Below, one piece after another: positions 50,879 through 59,683 of a stretch of DNA of 64,000 nucleotides (its first letter is position 1; the number at the start of each line of letters is the position of its first letter). The stretch lies in contig CAVUFH010000003.1 of the NCBI GenBank assembly GCA_963740835.1, positions 1,798,001 to 1,862,000 on the forward strand, given 5' to 3'. The translations under genes were made by a program, and so were the position numbers. Below the pieces are notes generated by a model. That model worked only from the letters and a program-made list of their open reading frames with translations. It was not told where the DNA came from and searched no databases. The stretch comes from CAVUFH01 sp963740835 (GTDB taxonomy: Bacteria; Actinomycetota; Acidimicrobiia; IMCC26256; PALSA-610).

Positions 50879-52547
50879 TCATTTTGTGTAGTCCTGATGT
50901 ACGAGCCCGTGTTCGTACGCGTGCGCCGTCGCCGCGGAGCGCGTGGACACGTCGAGCTTGGTGTAGATGTTCGCGACGTGACGGGCCACGGTCTTTTCAC
51001 TGATCACCAAGTCGGCGGCGATCGCGCGGTTGGTCATCCCAGTTGCCAACAACCTGAGCACATCGAGCTCGCGCGCACTCAGCGCACGGGTATGCACGTC
51101 GACGGCAGTCGTCGTGAGCTGCTCGACGTGGGCCAGATCGACCGTCGCCCCGAGTTCGTGGAACGCGGCTGCGGCCGCTGCGAATTCGAGCGCGGCGCCG
51201 TCCTCGTCGCCGAGCGCATGGCGCGCGATCCCGACTGCGACCCGCACTCGGGCGGCTTCGTACGGCGCTTCGAGATCGCGCCAGATCACCCAGGCGGGCC
51301 GCAGGACAGTGAGCGCGGCTCCCGCGTCCCCTTCGGCGAGTAGGACCAATCCGGTTGCGTGCTGGGAGATTGCCTGTAACACCGGCGCCTCGAGTGCGGC
51401 CGCGAGGCCGCTGAGCTCGTCGGCCGCGGCCCGGGCCACGTCGACATCCTCGACTGCCAAGACGATCTCCACGCACGCCGCCAACAGCTGCGAGCGCATG
51501 GTGCTGTCGTTCGCCTCGTCCACGGCGCGGCGGATGGCGGAGGCGGCCGGTGCGAGCCTGCCTTGGGCGAGCCGGAGCCGCGCGAGGCCGGGTTGCGGAT
51601 CGCGTCCGTGTTGACTCGCGCGCCGATAGGCCTCCTCGGCTCGCGTGAACTCGCCGCGCAGGCGCAGGAGCTCGGCCAGCCGATACAGCGCATCTCCGAC
51701 GGCCGGATGGGCAGGCGGTCGCGCGAGCTGTTCGTAGGCGCGCCGGGCTTCGTCCATCGCGTCGGCCCACGCACCGTGGAACTGCAGGATCTCGGCGCGA
51801 TGGACGAGACACTGGCCGCGGTACGGAACGAGGTCGGGCTGCGAGTCGCACCAGCGGCTGAGCGCCGCCGTCCATTCCTGCGCCCGACGGAGATCGAACA
51901 TCAAGTGGCACATCTCGATGACCGCGCAGTAGACGAGCCCAGCGATCATCGGCGTCACTTCGTCGGCGGTCACCGCAACCATTGCTTCGTCGAGCGTTTT
52001 CGCGCCTTCACGTTGCGCGCCGCCCAGGACGAGCGCCTGACCGCGGCCGAGCCGGCCGAGCGTCGTGACGTCTGCGTCGCCGAAGCGCTCGCCGATCTGC
52101 ACGGCGGCGCTGAACTCCGTCAGCGCGGCGGCGTGCTCGCCTGCGAAGAGGTGACCGAGCGCCACCGGTACCAAGAGAAAGCCGCGCTCGACGCAGTCGT
52201 GATCGCCGTCGTCGAGGACGCGCTGCGCGCGGGCGAGCCAGCCGCTCGAGGGTGCCATCTCGCCGTGCAGGAGGAGACTGAAGCTGATCCAGAACGCGGC
52301 AGCGTGCGGCGCGTGGCGCATCACCGGTGCGCATCGACTCGTGGTGGGCTCGCGCCCACACCTCGGCGCACGTGCTGTCCTCACCGACGAGGAATGCAGA
52401 GATCGCGAGCCGTTCGAGGTCGTCGAGATCCAGGGGCGTTTCGCGATCGGCCGCCGACAGCCCCGCGAAGGCCTCACCCCACGCCTGCTGCTGGAACGAA
52501 CGGCGACTCGCCGCGAGCGACACGGCCATGACTTCAGACTCGCCCAC
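50879..52547 (-). CDS. LuxR-family transcriptional regulator with TPR-like repeats (frameshifted)
   Basis: About 555 residues after bridging one base near 52305-52320. N-terminal and central parts are helical, TPR-like (ALTEFSAAVQIGERFGDADV; EEAYRRASQHGRDPQPGLAR), and the C-terminus is a LuxR helix-turn-helix: LSARELDVLRLLATGMTNRA, then IAADLVISEKTVARHVANIY. No ATPase domain is visible, unlike MAL-type LuxR regulators. Start GTG 52547, with ATG 52529 as alternative. Upstream on the same strand of the SnoaL/hydrolase/oxygenase genes, which it may control (inference). Confidence 0.83.
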
Positions 52548-52604
52548 CTCGCCGACGCGCGCCAGATCGTTTGTCGAAGTGTCGGACGACCGTTGCGTCG
52601 GGTG

Positions 52605-53447
52605 TCAGGCCGAGCGGCGGTACCGGTGCACCGCGAGCGGCGCGAACACGACGATGATCCCGATGCACCACGCGATCGCCCGCAGCACGTACGAGGCGGT
52701 GGGGCCGCCGAGGACGAGCGCGCGCACCGCGTTGATCGCGGCCGTGACCGGTTGGTGCTCGGCGAACGCCTGGAGCCAACCGGGCATCGTGTCGAGCGGC
52801 ACGAACGCGGACGACGCGAACACAAAGATCGCGAGGAACGGGAAGGACGCGGCTTGTGCGGCTTCGGGGTTCGCGGTCACCAGCCCGAAGAACGCGAACA
52901 CCCACGACAGCGAGAACGCGAACAGCAGGATGATCGCCGCCGCCGCGAGCGCGGCGAGCGGGTTGGTCTGTACGCGGAAGCCTACGGCCGTCCCGACAAT
53001 GGCCATGAGGATCACGACCCAGACGCTGCGCACGAGGTCGGCGATCGTCCGCCCTGCGAGCACGGCGGATCGCGCCATCGGTAGCGAGCGGAAGCGGTCG
53101 ATGACCCCGCCCTGCAGGTCAGTGGCCATCCCGATCGCGGTGGTCACCGAGCCGAACGCGACGGTCTGGATGAAGATGCCCGGCATCAGGAAGTTCACGT
53201 ACGACTGCCCCGGAACCGTGATCGCGCCGCCGAACACGAAGCGGAACATCAGCACGAAGATGATCGGCTGGATGCTGCTGAACACCAGCACCTCGGGGGT
53301 GCGCAGCATCGAGAGGAGGTTGCGCCACGCGACGACGAGGCCGTCGGTGACGGCGACCGCGGGTGTGACCCGATGCGCGGAGCCGCCCGGGAGCTCGGAT
53401 GCGCGCGCCGGATAGGGATGGTCCGAGGACGCGCTGATCGCGGTCAT
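52605..53447 (-). CDS. ABC-2 type transporter permease (DrrB-like)
   Basis: 280 residues with six predicted membrane helices: PEVLVFSSIQPIIFVLMFRF, GIFIQTVAFGSVTTAIGMAT, then RFRSLPMARSAVLAGRTIAD (the conserved loop of ABC-2 permeases) and the closing helices. It pairs with the ATPase upstream; the ATG overlaps the ATPase stop by 4 nt. Matches DrrB-type exporters of drugs or natural products; substrate unknown. No biosynthetic cluster lies beside it. Confidence 0.9.
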   Translation of the reverse strand: MTAISASSDHPYPARASELPGGSAHRVTPAVAVTDGLVVAWRNLLSMLRTPEVLVFSSIQPIIFVLMFRFVFGGAITVPGQSYVNFLMPGIFIQTVAFGSVTTAIGMATDLQGGVIDRFRSLPMARSAVLAGRTIADLVRSVWVVILMAIVGTAVGFRVQTNPLAALAAAAIILLFAFSLSWVFAFFGLVTANPEAAQAASFPFLAIFVFASSAFVPLDTMPGWLQAFAEHQPVTAAINAVRALVLGGPTASYVLRAIAWCIGIIVVFAPLAVHRYRRSA

Positions 53448-54427
53448 GCCGCCCCCCGTTCGTCGTCTTCGCGCTCGTGTTCATCCGTCGCGGACTCCTC
53501 CGCGCGGTGCCCGGTGAGGGAGAGGAACACGTCGTCGAGGCTCGGCTCGCGTACCGTGAGCCGCTCCGGGATCAACGACTCGCGGTCGAGTGATCGCACC
53601 ACGTCGAGGGTGCCGCGCCCGGCATCCGCGATGGTGACACCGAGCGTTGCGGCGTCGATATGTTCCGTCTTGCCGTGCGCGGGAAGCAACGACTCCGCCC
53701 GGGTCACGTCGTCGGGCTTGAACGTGATCTCGACGACGGTCGCGCCGTAGTGCTGCTTCAGCTCGGTCGGCGTGCCCTCCGCGATCGTCCGGCCGCCGTC
53801 GATCACCATGATGCGGTTCGCGAGCCGATCCGCCTCTTCCAGGTACTGCGTCGTGAGCAGCACCGTCGTGCCGCCGCCGACGAGCTCTTCGATCACACCC
53901 CAGAGGTCGGTGCGACTCGCGGGATCGAGACCGGTTGTCGGCTCGTCGAGGAAGAGCACCGGCGGTCGGTGGACGAGCGAGGCCGCAAGGTCGAGCCGCC
54001 GGCGCATGCCGCCCGAGTACGTCTTGGCCGTGCGGTTCGCGGCGTCACTCAACCCGAACTGCTCGAGCAGCTCGTCGGCGCGCGCTCCCGCGCGTTTCCG
54101 CGGCTGATGCGTGAGATAGCCGATCAGCCGCAGGTTCTCGCGACCGGTGAGGTTGTCGTCGACGGCGGCGGCCTGGCCTGCGAGCCCGATGCGCTCGCGC
54201 ACCGCCTGCGGGTTGGCCATGACATCGAACCCCAGCACCGTCGCCCGACCCGCGTCGGGCCGCAGGTTGGTGGTGAGGATCCGCACCGCGGTCGTCTTCC
54301 CTGCGCCGTTCGGGCCGAGGAGGCCGAGCACGGTTCCGCGCGGCACATCGAGGCTGACGCCGGCGAGCGCCACCACTTTCCCGTAATGCTTCTCGATGTT
54401 CTCGGCGGCGATCGCGATCTCAGACAT
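53444..54427 (-). CDS. ABC transporter ATP-binding protein (DrrA-like)
   Basis: 327 residues. Walker A GPNGAGKTT near 38-46, signature YSGGMRRRLDLA, Walker B VLFLDEPTTGLDP, and a C-terminal extension (ESLIPERLTVREPSLDDVFL) typical of DrrA-type daunorubicin-resistance exporters. ATG at 54427 is preceded by GGAG. It is translationally coupled to the permease. Upstream region contains a TAGTGT box and a small GGCC hairpin. Probably exports a lipophilic compound, unknown. Confidence 0.93.
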   Translation of the reverse strand: MSEIAIAAENIEKHYGKVVALAGVSLDVPRGTVLGLLGPNGAGKTTAVRILTTNLRPDAGRATVLGFDVMANPQAVRERIGLAGQAAAVDDNLTGRENLRLIGYLTHQPRKRAGARADELLEQFGLSDAANRTAKTYSGGMRRRLDLAASLVHRPPVLFLDEPTTGLDPASRTDLWGVIEELVGGGTTVLLTTQYLEEADRLANRIMVIDGGRTIAEGTPTELKQHYGATVVEITFKPDDVTRAESLLPAHGKTEHIDAATLGVTIADAGRGTLDVVRSLDRESLIPERLTVREPSLDDVFLSLTGHRAEESATDEHEREDDERGAA

Positions 54428-54602
54428 CGTGCTTGCTCCGCGCGGTCTGTGGAAACGGGCTGCGGCTGCGGAGCGGTGACGAGATCGAACGTCACCTGGT
54501 CGGCCGAAGGGCCGGACGCTCCGCGACCCGGACACTAACTCGTGCAGCGACAGGTGTCGGTCACGCGCGGTGAGTGTTCCCACACTCGCACCCGCTCCAA
54601 CG

Positions 54603-54614
54603 CTTCCCGGGAAG
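54603..54614. promoter_or_regulatory. 12-bp palindrome upstream of the GtrA gene
   Basis: CTTCCCGGGAAG, a perfect palindrome centred about 26 nt before the TAGCGT box. It could be an operator for the glycan operon; no regulator gene is adjacent. Confidence 0.35.
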
Positions 54615-54631
54615 TCTCGCGCTGTTTTCGC

Positions 54632-54637
54632 TAGCGT
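54632..54637 (+). promoter_or_regulatory. TANNNT -10 box of a probable near-leaderless promoter
   Basis: TAGCGT lies 8 nt before the GTG at 54646, head of the glycan operon. Confidence 0.4.
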
Positions 54638-54645
54638 CGTGAGAA

Positions 54646-55158
54646 GTGGACATCTCGCGATTGCTGGGTGGAACGTCTGTCGGTGCGCGCTTCTCTCGAT
54701 ACACCGCCAGTTCGGTAGTAGCCCTGGCCACGAGCGAGGTTGCGCTGGTCCTGCTGTTCGGCACCGGGCTCGTCGGCGCAGGATGGGCGGCGGTCATCGC
54801 GTTCTTCTGCGGTGCGGTTCCGAACTACGTGTTGAACCGTTCGTGGGTGTGGAAACGACGGGGTGGCCCTCGTGTCGGCCGCGAGTTCGTGCCGTACGTG
54901 CTCGTCTCGCTGGCGACCTTGTTGCTCGCGGCGCTGGCCACGACGTTCGCGGCCGGCATCGCGCCCGGTGGCGACACCGCGCAGACGGTCTTCGTGGCGA
55001 TCGCGTACTTGGTCGCGAACGGCGTGTTGTTCGTGGCGAAGTTCGTGATCTACCACTTGTTCCTGTTCGGTGACGGCGCTCCGGAGCGGATCAGTCACAT
55101 CCCTGCTCTGCGGACGATGATGCGGTCACCTGATTTGAGTGAAACTGAAGTGACGTGA
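54646..55158 (+). CDS. GtrA-family membrane protein
   Basis: 170 residues, four membrane helices, GtrA (DPMS3-like) family: RYTASSVVALATSEVALVLL, VPNYVLNRSWVWKRRG (the hallmark Asn/Arg-rich loop), and FVAKFVIYHLFLFG. GtrA proteins help move undecaprenyl- or polyprenyl-linked sugars across the membrane for surface polysaccharides. GTG 54646 after TAGCGT. It leads the run of glycan genes to 60609; the gap to the next gene is 85 nt. Confidence 0.9.
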   Translation: MDISRLLGGTSVGARFSRYTASSVVALATSEVALVLLFGTGLVGAGWAAVIAFFCGAVPNYVLNRSWVWKRRGGPRVGREFVPYVLVSLATLLLAALATTFAAGIAPGGDTAQTVFVAIAYLVANGVLFVAKFVIYHLFLFGDGAPERISHIPALRTMMRSPDLSETEVT

Positions 55159-55243
55159 CGGTGCAACCGCACCGCGCGGCGTGCGAGTCCGGCCTTGTGG
55201 CCCCATCGCCGCCGTTTCGGGTGGACTGTGAGGAGGACTCGTA

Positions 55244-56449
55244 GTGCGCATCTTGGTGCTCGGCGGCGACGGCTATCTGGGGTGGCCCACCTCGCTTCAC
55301 TTCTCGGCGCGAGGCCACGACGTCGCAACGGTCGACAACCTTGTTCGTCGTCGCTATGACACCGAGCTCGGGACAACCAGTCTGGTTCCGATCAGCGACT
55401 TCGATCGACGCACGGCAACGTGGGAGGAGTTGAGCGGACGCGCGATCGCGACGTACGTCGGCGATCTCACCGAGTACGCCTTCGTCGAGGAAGTGATGAA
55501 GAGCTTCCGGCCGGACGCCATCGTCCATTTCGGCGAACAACGTTCCGCGCCGTACTCGATGATCGACCGGTCGCATGCCGTGTACACACAGGTGAACAAT
55601 GTCGTGGGGAACCTCAACCTGCTCTTCGCGATCGGGCAGCTCGACCCGTCGGTGCACCTGGTGAAGCTCGGGACGATGGGCGAGTACGGAACACCCAACA
55701 TCGACATCGAAGAGGGGTTCATCGACATCACGCACAACGGCCGCACCGACACGCTGCCGTTCCCCAAGCAACCAGGTTCCTTCTATCACCTGTCGAAGGT
55801 GCACGACTCGCACAACATCGCGTTCGCGTGCCGCACCTGGGGGCTGCGCGCCACCGACCTCAACCAGGGCATCGTCTACGGGCAGCTGACCGACGAGACG
55901 GCCCGGCACGCGGACCTGGCCACGCGCTTCGACTACGACGCGGTGTTCGGCACGGTGCTCAACCGATTCATCGTGCAGGCCGTGGCCGGCCATCCGCTCA
56001 CCGTCTACGGCAAGGGCAACCAGACGCGCGGCATGCTCAACATCAAGGACACGTTGGCCTGCGTCGAGCTGGCGGTGCTCAACCCGGCGAAGGTGGGGGA
56101 GTACCGCGTGTTCAACCAGTTCACCGAGTCGTTCTCCATCAACGTGATGGCCGACCGGGTCGTCGCCGCGCTCGATGGCGAGCACAAGATCCAACGGCTC
56201 GGCGACCCGCGCGTCGAGATGGAAGACCACTACTACAACGCCGCGCACACCAAGTTGGTCGATCTCGGCCTCAATCCGCACCTGCTCGACGACGACACGA
56301 TCCGAAACCTTGCTGCGATCGTCGAGAAGCACCGTGATCGCATCGACCTCTCTGTGATGGTGCCGACAATCGATTGGCGCGCGACCGAGTCGCTCCAGGA
56401 TCGCTCAGAAGCGCCCCAGGTCACGGCCGAGACCGTCGCCGGCTTCTAG
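55244..56449 (+). CDS. sqdB: UDP-sulfoquinovose synthase-like epimerase
   Basis: 401 residues, SQD1/SqdB subgroup of the NAD-dependent epimerases. Diagnostic stretches: ILVLGGDGYLGWPTSLHFS, VRRRYDTELG, HFGEQRSAPYSMIDRS, VKLGTMGEYGTPNIDIEEG, SFYHLSKVHDSHN (catalytic Y..K), and LNQGIVYGQLTDE. Known SQD1 builds UDP-sulfoquinovose from UDP-glucose and sulfite for the sulfolipid headgroup. GTG behind AGGAGG. In a glycosyltransferase operon, so the sulfo-sugar probably ends up in an envelope glycolipid or polysaccharide. No sulfolipid synthase is identified here. Confidence 0.9.
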   Translation: MRILVLGGDGYLGWPTSLHFSARGHDVATVDNLVRRRYDTELGTTSLVPISDFDRRTATWEELSGRAIATYVGDLTEYAFVEEVMKSFRPDAIVHFGEQRSAPYSMIDRSHAVYTQVNNVVGNLNLLFAIGQLDPSVHLVKLGTMGEYGTPNIDIEEGFIDITHNGRTDTLPFPKQPGSFYHLSKVHDSHNIAFACRTWGLRATDLNQGIVYGQLTDETARHADLATRFDYDAVFGTVLNRFIVQAVAGHPLTVYGKGNQTRGMLNIKDTLACVELAVLNPAKVGEYRVFNQFTESFSINVMADRVVAALDGEHKIQRLGDPRVEMEDHYYNAAHTKLVDLGLNPHLLDDDTIRNLAAIVEKHRDRIDLSVMVPTIDWRATESLQDRSEAPQVTAETVAGF

Positions 56450-56460
56450 CCGCGAACTCG

Positions 56461-57384
56461 ATGGCGGTCGCTCTCGTCACCGGCGCGTCCGGGTTCATCG
56501 GTTCGGCGCTCGTCGCTGCGCTGCGCGCCGAGGGCGCGGACGTGTTCGTCGCCGATCTGCGGCCGTTTCCCGACCCGACCGTTCCCGGCGTGGTCGGCGA
56601 CCTGCGCGACACCGCAGTGCTCGACACCGCGCTCGCTTCGCATCCGGACACGATCTTCCACCTCGCGGCCCGCACTTCAGTCCTGCAGTCCGTGAACGAT
56701 CCGCAGGGTGTGTACGAAGTGAACGTCGCGGTCACGCAGCGGCTCCTGGAAGGCGCGCGCGGGGTCGGCGCACGGTCGTTCGTGTTCGCGTCCACGAACG
56801 CTGTCGTGGGTGAGACCGACGGCGCCCGCATCGATGAGACCACACCGATGCGCCCACTCACGCCGTACGGCGCGACGAAGGCCGCCGCCGAGATGTTGTG
56901 CTCCGCCTACGCGTCCTCGTACGACCTCGCCGCGTGCGCGATTCGGTTCACCAACGTCTACGGACGCGGGATGGGTAGGAAGGACACGTTCGTCGTGCGC
57001 CTGATGCGCGCGGCCGCGGCCGACCGTCCGATCGGCGTGTACGGCGACGGGTTGCAAGAGCGCGACTACCTGTACGTCGACGACGCAGTCGCCGCGATGC
57101 TGCGGGCGCGAGCGCGTGAATTCCGCGGACCGTTGACCGTGGGCACCGGTGTTTCGACCTCGGTGCTCGATGTCTGCCGCCTCGCGTCGGAAGCCATCAG
57201 GATGCCGATCGCGATCACGCACACCGATCCACAGCCGGGCGAGATGCGCGCGGTGCGCGTCGACATCGCCCGGGCACGAGCGCTCGGGTTCGAGCCCCGC
57301 GTCACCCTCGAGCAGGGGTTGACGCGCACGTGGGAGTCGCTGCAGGGGGAACTGGATTTCGCCCGCTCCCGCGCGCCGCGATGA
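56461..57384 (+). CDS. NAD-dependent sugar epimerase/dehydratase
   Basis: 307 residues, extended short-chain dehydrogenase fold: ALVTGASGFIGSALVAALRA (NAD-binding), HLAARTSVLQSVNDP, the catalytic PYGATKAAAE (Y..K) with a Ser/Thr in FVFASTNAVVGE, and RFTNVYGRGM. Relatives are UDP-glucose 4-epimerases and nucleotide-sugar dehydratases; the exact sugar is unknown. ATG 56461, 11 nt after sqdB, and its stop overlaps the GT2 gene (ATGA). Probably makes another nucleotide sugar for the same pathway. Confidence 0.87.
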   Translation: MAVALVTGASGFIGSALVAALRAEGADVFVADLRPFPDPTVPGVVGDLRDTAVLDTALASHPDTIFHLAARTSVLQSVNDPQGVYEVNVAVTQRLLEGARGVGARSFVFASTNAVVGETDGARIDETTPMRPLTPYGATKAAAEMLCSAYASSYDLAACAIRFTNVYGRGMGRKDTFVVRLMRAAAADRPIGVYGDGLQERDYLYVDDAVAAMLRARAREFRGPLTVGTGVSTSVLDVCRLASEAIRMPIAITHTDPQPGEMRAVRVDIARARALGFEPRVTLEQGLTRTWESLQGELDFARSRAPR

Positions 57385-58175
57385 GTGTGAAGCGGGGCGT
57401 CGCCGGCACCGACAGCCCGGTCGACGTCGCCGCCCGCGCCGAGTTCGCGCGCGGGTATGGCGCGCCCGACCTCGGACCCGTGTGCATCGTGATCGCCGCA
57501 TACCGTGAAGCCGCCAGCCTCGGTGCCGTCCTCGACACGCTCCCGACCGAGACGAACGGGCGGCGCGTGTCGGTGCTCGTCGTCGACGACGGGAGTGATG
57601 ACGGCACCGCCGACGTCGCGCGCGCACACGGCGCGTTCGTCTGCGCGGTGCCGGTGAACCGTGGCCAGGGCGCATCGTTGCGGCTCGGCTACTGCCTCGC
57701 CGCGGACGGCGGTGCCGCGTACATCGTGACGACGGACGCCGATGGTCAGTACAACCCGGCCGACATCCCGGCGTTGCTCGCACCGATCATCGAGGACCGG
57801 GCCGACTTCGTGTCGGGATCACGGCGGCTCGGCCGTACGTATCGCGGGGACGGCTTCCGGCAGCTCGGCGTCGTTTTCTATGCCAGGGTCATCCGCGTCC
57901 TGATCCGGCAGCCCGTCACCGACCCGTCGTTCGGGTTGCGAGCGATGCGCGTCGACGTGCCCGCGGCGGTGACGCTGCAGCAGCCACAGTTCCAGGCGTC
58001 CGAACTTCTCATCGGCGCCGCACTCCGCGGCTTCCGCATCGCCGAGGTCCCGGCCGTGATGCGCGCGCGTGCGGCCGGCGCCAGCCGCAAGGGCCCCGAC
58101 CTCCTGTACGGAGCCCGGTTCGGCTGGGTCGTGGTCTCGACCTGGTGGCGCGAGCGAGGCAAACGCGCGCGATGA
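57381..58175 (+). CDS. Glycosyltransferase family 2
   Basis: 264 residues, GT-A fold. CIVIAAYREAASLGAVLDTL, VLVVDDGSDDGTADVARAHG (nucleotide-binding), and DADGQYNPADIPALLAPI with the DxD-type metal site. The pattern is that of polyprenyl-phosphate sugar synthases and polysaccharide transferases. It has no obvious C-terminal membrane helices. ATG overlaps the epimerase stop, and its own stop overlaps the next gene. It may load a sugar onto a lipid carrier used by the membrane transferase that follows. Confidence 0.9.
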   Translation: MSVKRGVAGTDSPVDVAARAEFARGYGAPDLGPVCIVIAAYREAASLGAVLDTLPTETNGRRVSVLVVDDGSDDGTADVARAHGAFVCAVPVNRGQGASLRLGYCLAADGGAAYIVTTDADGQYNPADIPALLAPIIEDRADFVSGSRRLGRTYRGDGFRQLGVVFYARVIRVLIRQPVTDPSFGLRAMRVDVPAAVTLQQPQFQASELLIGAALRGFRIAEVPAVMRARAAGASRKGPDLLYGARFGWVVVSTWWRERGKRAR

Positions 58176-59683
58176 CCGACGCGTCGCTGATCGAACCCGA
58201 CCAGCAACCGGACGCCCCGCGGTCGCCATCAGAACCCACGGCCGGTTGGAGGCGTACGCGCGCGGTCGCGTCGCGGCACTGGCCGTTCCTGATCGTGTTC
58301 GGCCTCGGCTTCGCGCTGCGCGTCATCACCCAGGTCGCGTACCGCCCGGCGCTGCTCTTCATCGATTCCTACCGCTACCTCGACCTCTTGGACACGTTGG
58401 ATCCCACGAGGAGTCAGACGCTCGGGTACGACTTCATCGTCCTCTGGCCGCTGCTGAAGGTCGGCAACCTCTTCCTGGTCGCGCTGGTGCAGCACCTCCT
58501 GGGGCTGGCGATGGGCGTGGCGATCTACGGCCTGTGCATCCGTTACGGCGTGGCGCGCTGGCTCGCGGCCGCGGCGGCCGCCCCGATCATGCTCGACGCC
58601 TACCAACTGCAGATCGAGCAGAACATCATGTCGGAGACGATCTTCGAGGCGTTGCTCGTCGGCGCGATGCTCGCACTGCTCTGGCATCGCCGCCCGACCA
58701 CGCGTGCGCTGGTGATCGGTGGTGTGCTGCTCGGGCTCGCGGTGCCCGTCCGGATCGTCGCGCTGCCGCTCGTCGTGCCCGCGATGATCTTCGCGTTCGT
58801 GTCGGGCCCGGGTGGTGGGCGCCGGTTGGGTCGTGCCGCGATCGTCGCGGTCGCGTTCCTGGTGCCGCTTGCCCTCTACATGACCTACTACCGATCGCAG
58901 GCCGGAGCGTTCGGGTTGACCACCACGGACGCGCACGCGACGTTCGGCCGGGCTGCGCAGATCGCCAATTGCGACACGCTGTCGCTCACGCCAGTCGAGC
59001 GGCGGCTCTGCCCCGCGGAACCGCCCGGCCACCGGCGCGGCGTGAACTACTACGCGCACCACTACCCGATTCGCCGTCTCTCGGGAGTGACCGACGAGCA
59101 GCGCCTGAACAAGGTGCTGCGCGATTTCGCGCGCCATGTGTTCCGGCAGCAGCCGCTCGATCTGGCGCACGCGATCGCGACCGATTTCGTCAAGGGCTTC
59201 CGGTGGCGCCACACCAACGCGCACAACGACGTGCCCGTCGAACGTTGGCAGTTCCAGACCCACTGGGTCTACAACGCCTTCGGTCCGGTCGCCGTCACGC
59301 GCGAGTTCGGCGGTGGTCCCCCCACGATCGTCAAACCGTTCGCATCCTTCCTGCGCAGCTATCAACTCACCGTCGGCTACACGCCGGGACCGCTGTTGGC
59401 GCTCGCGTTCATCGGTGGCATCCTCGGCGGGTGCGGGCTGCACCGCGCCCGCGGGTCGCGGCTGCGCGCGGTCTGCTGGCTCCCGACGCTCTGCGGTCTC
59501 GGTGTCTTGCTCGCCGCGGACCTGTTCGAGTTCTCGTGGCGCTACCAGCTGCCCATGCTCGTGTTCGCCCCGCTCGCAGGAGCGCTCGGCTTCACCGCGA
59601 TCTTCCGCGACCCGGAGGCGAAGTTCCCGGCTGCGTCACGCGATTGTCTTGTCCACCCCGCAACCAGTAGAGATGCGGCATGA
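58172..59683 (+). CDS. Membrane glycosyltransferase (ArnT/PMT-like, GT-C fold)
   Basis: 503 residues with roughly ten or more membrane helices (first ones around RHWPFLIVFGLGFALRVITQ and the block WPLLKVGNLFLVALVQHLLG). The loop FIDSYRYLDLLD carries the acidic residue usual for GT-C catalysis; VPVRIVALPLVVPAMIFAFV follows. A large extracytoplasmic loop contains Cys residues (ANCDTLSLTPVERRLCPAEP). Probably transfers a sugar from a polyprenyl phosphate to an acceptor outside the cytoplasmic membrane. Fully coupled to the GT2 upstream and the lipoprotein hydrolase downstream. Confidence 0.8.
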   Translation: MTDASLIEPDQQPDAPRSPSEPTAGWRRTRAVASRHWPFLIVFGLGFALRVITQVAYRPALLFIDSYRYLDLLDTLDPTRSQTLGYDFIVLWPLLKVGNLFLVALVQHLLGLAMGVAIYGLCIRYGVARWLAAAAAAPIMLDAYQLQIEQNIMSETIFEALLVGAMLALLWHRRPTTRALVIGGVLLGLAVPVRIVALPLVVPAMIFAFVSGPGGGRRLGRAAIVAVAFLVPLALYMTYYRSQAGAFGLTTTDAHATFGRAAQIANCDTLSLTPVERRLCPAEPPGHRRGVNYYAHHYPIRRLSGVTDEQRLNKVLRDFARHVFRQQPLDLAHAIATDFVKGFRWRHTNAHNDVPVERWQFQTHWVYNAFGPVAVTREFGGGPPTIVKPFASFLRSYQLTVGYTPGPLLALAFIGGILGGCGLHRARGSRLRAVCWLPTLCGLGVLLAADLFEFSWRYQLPMLVFAPLAGALGFTAIFRDPEAKFPAASRDCLVHPATSRDAA

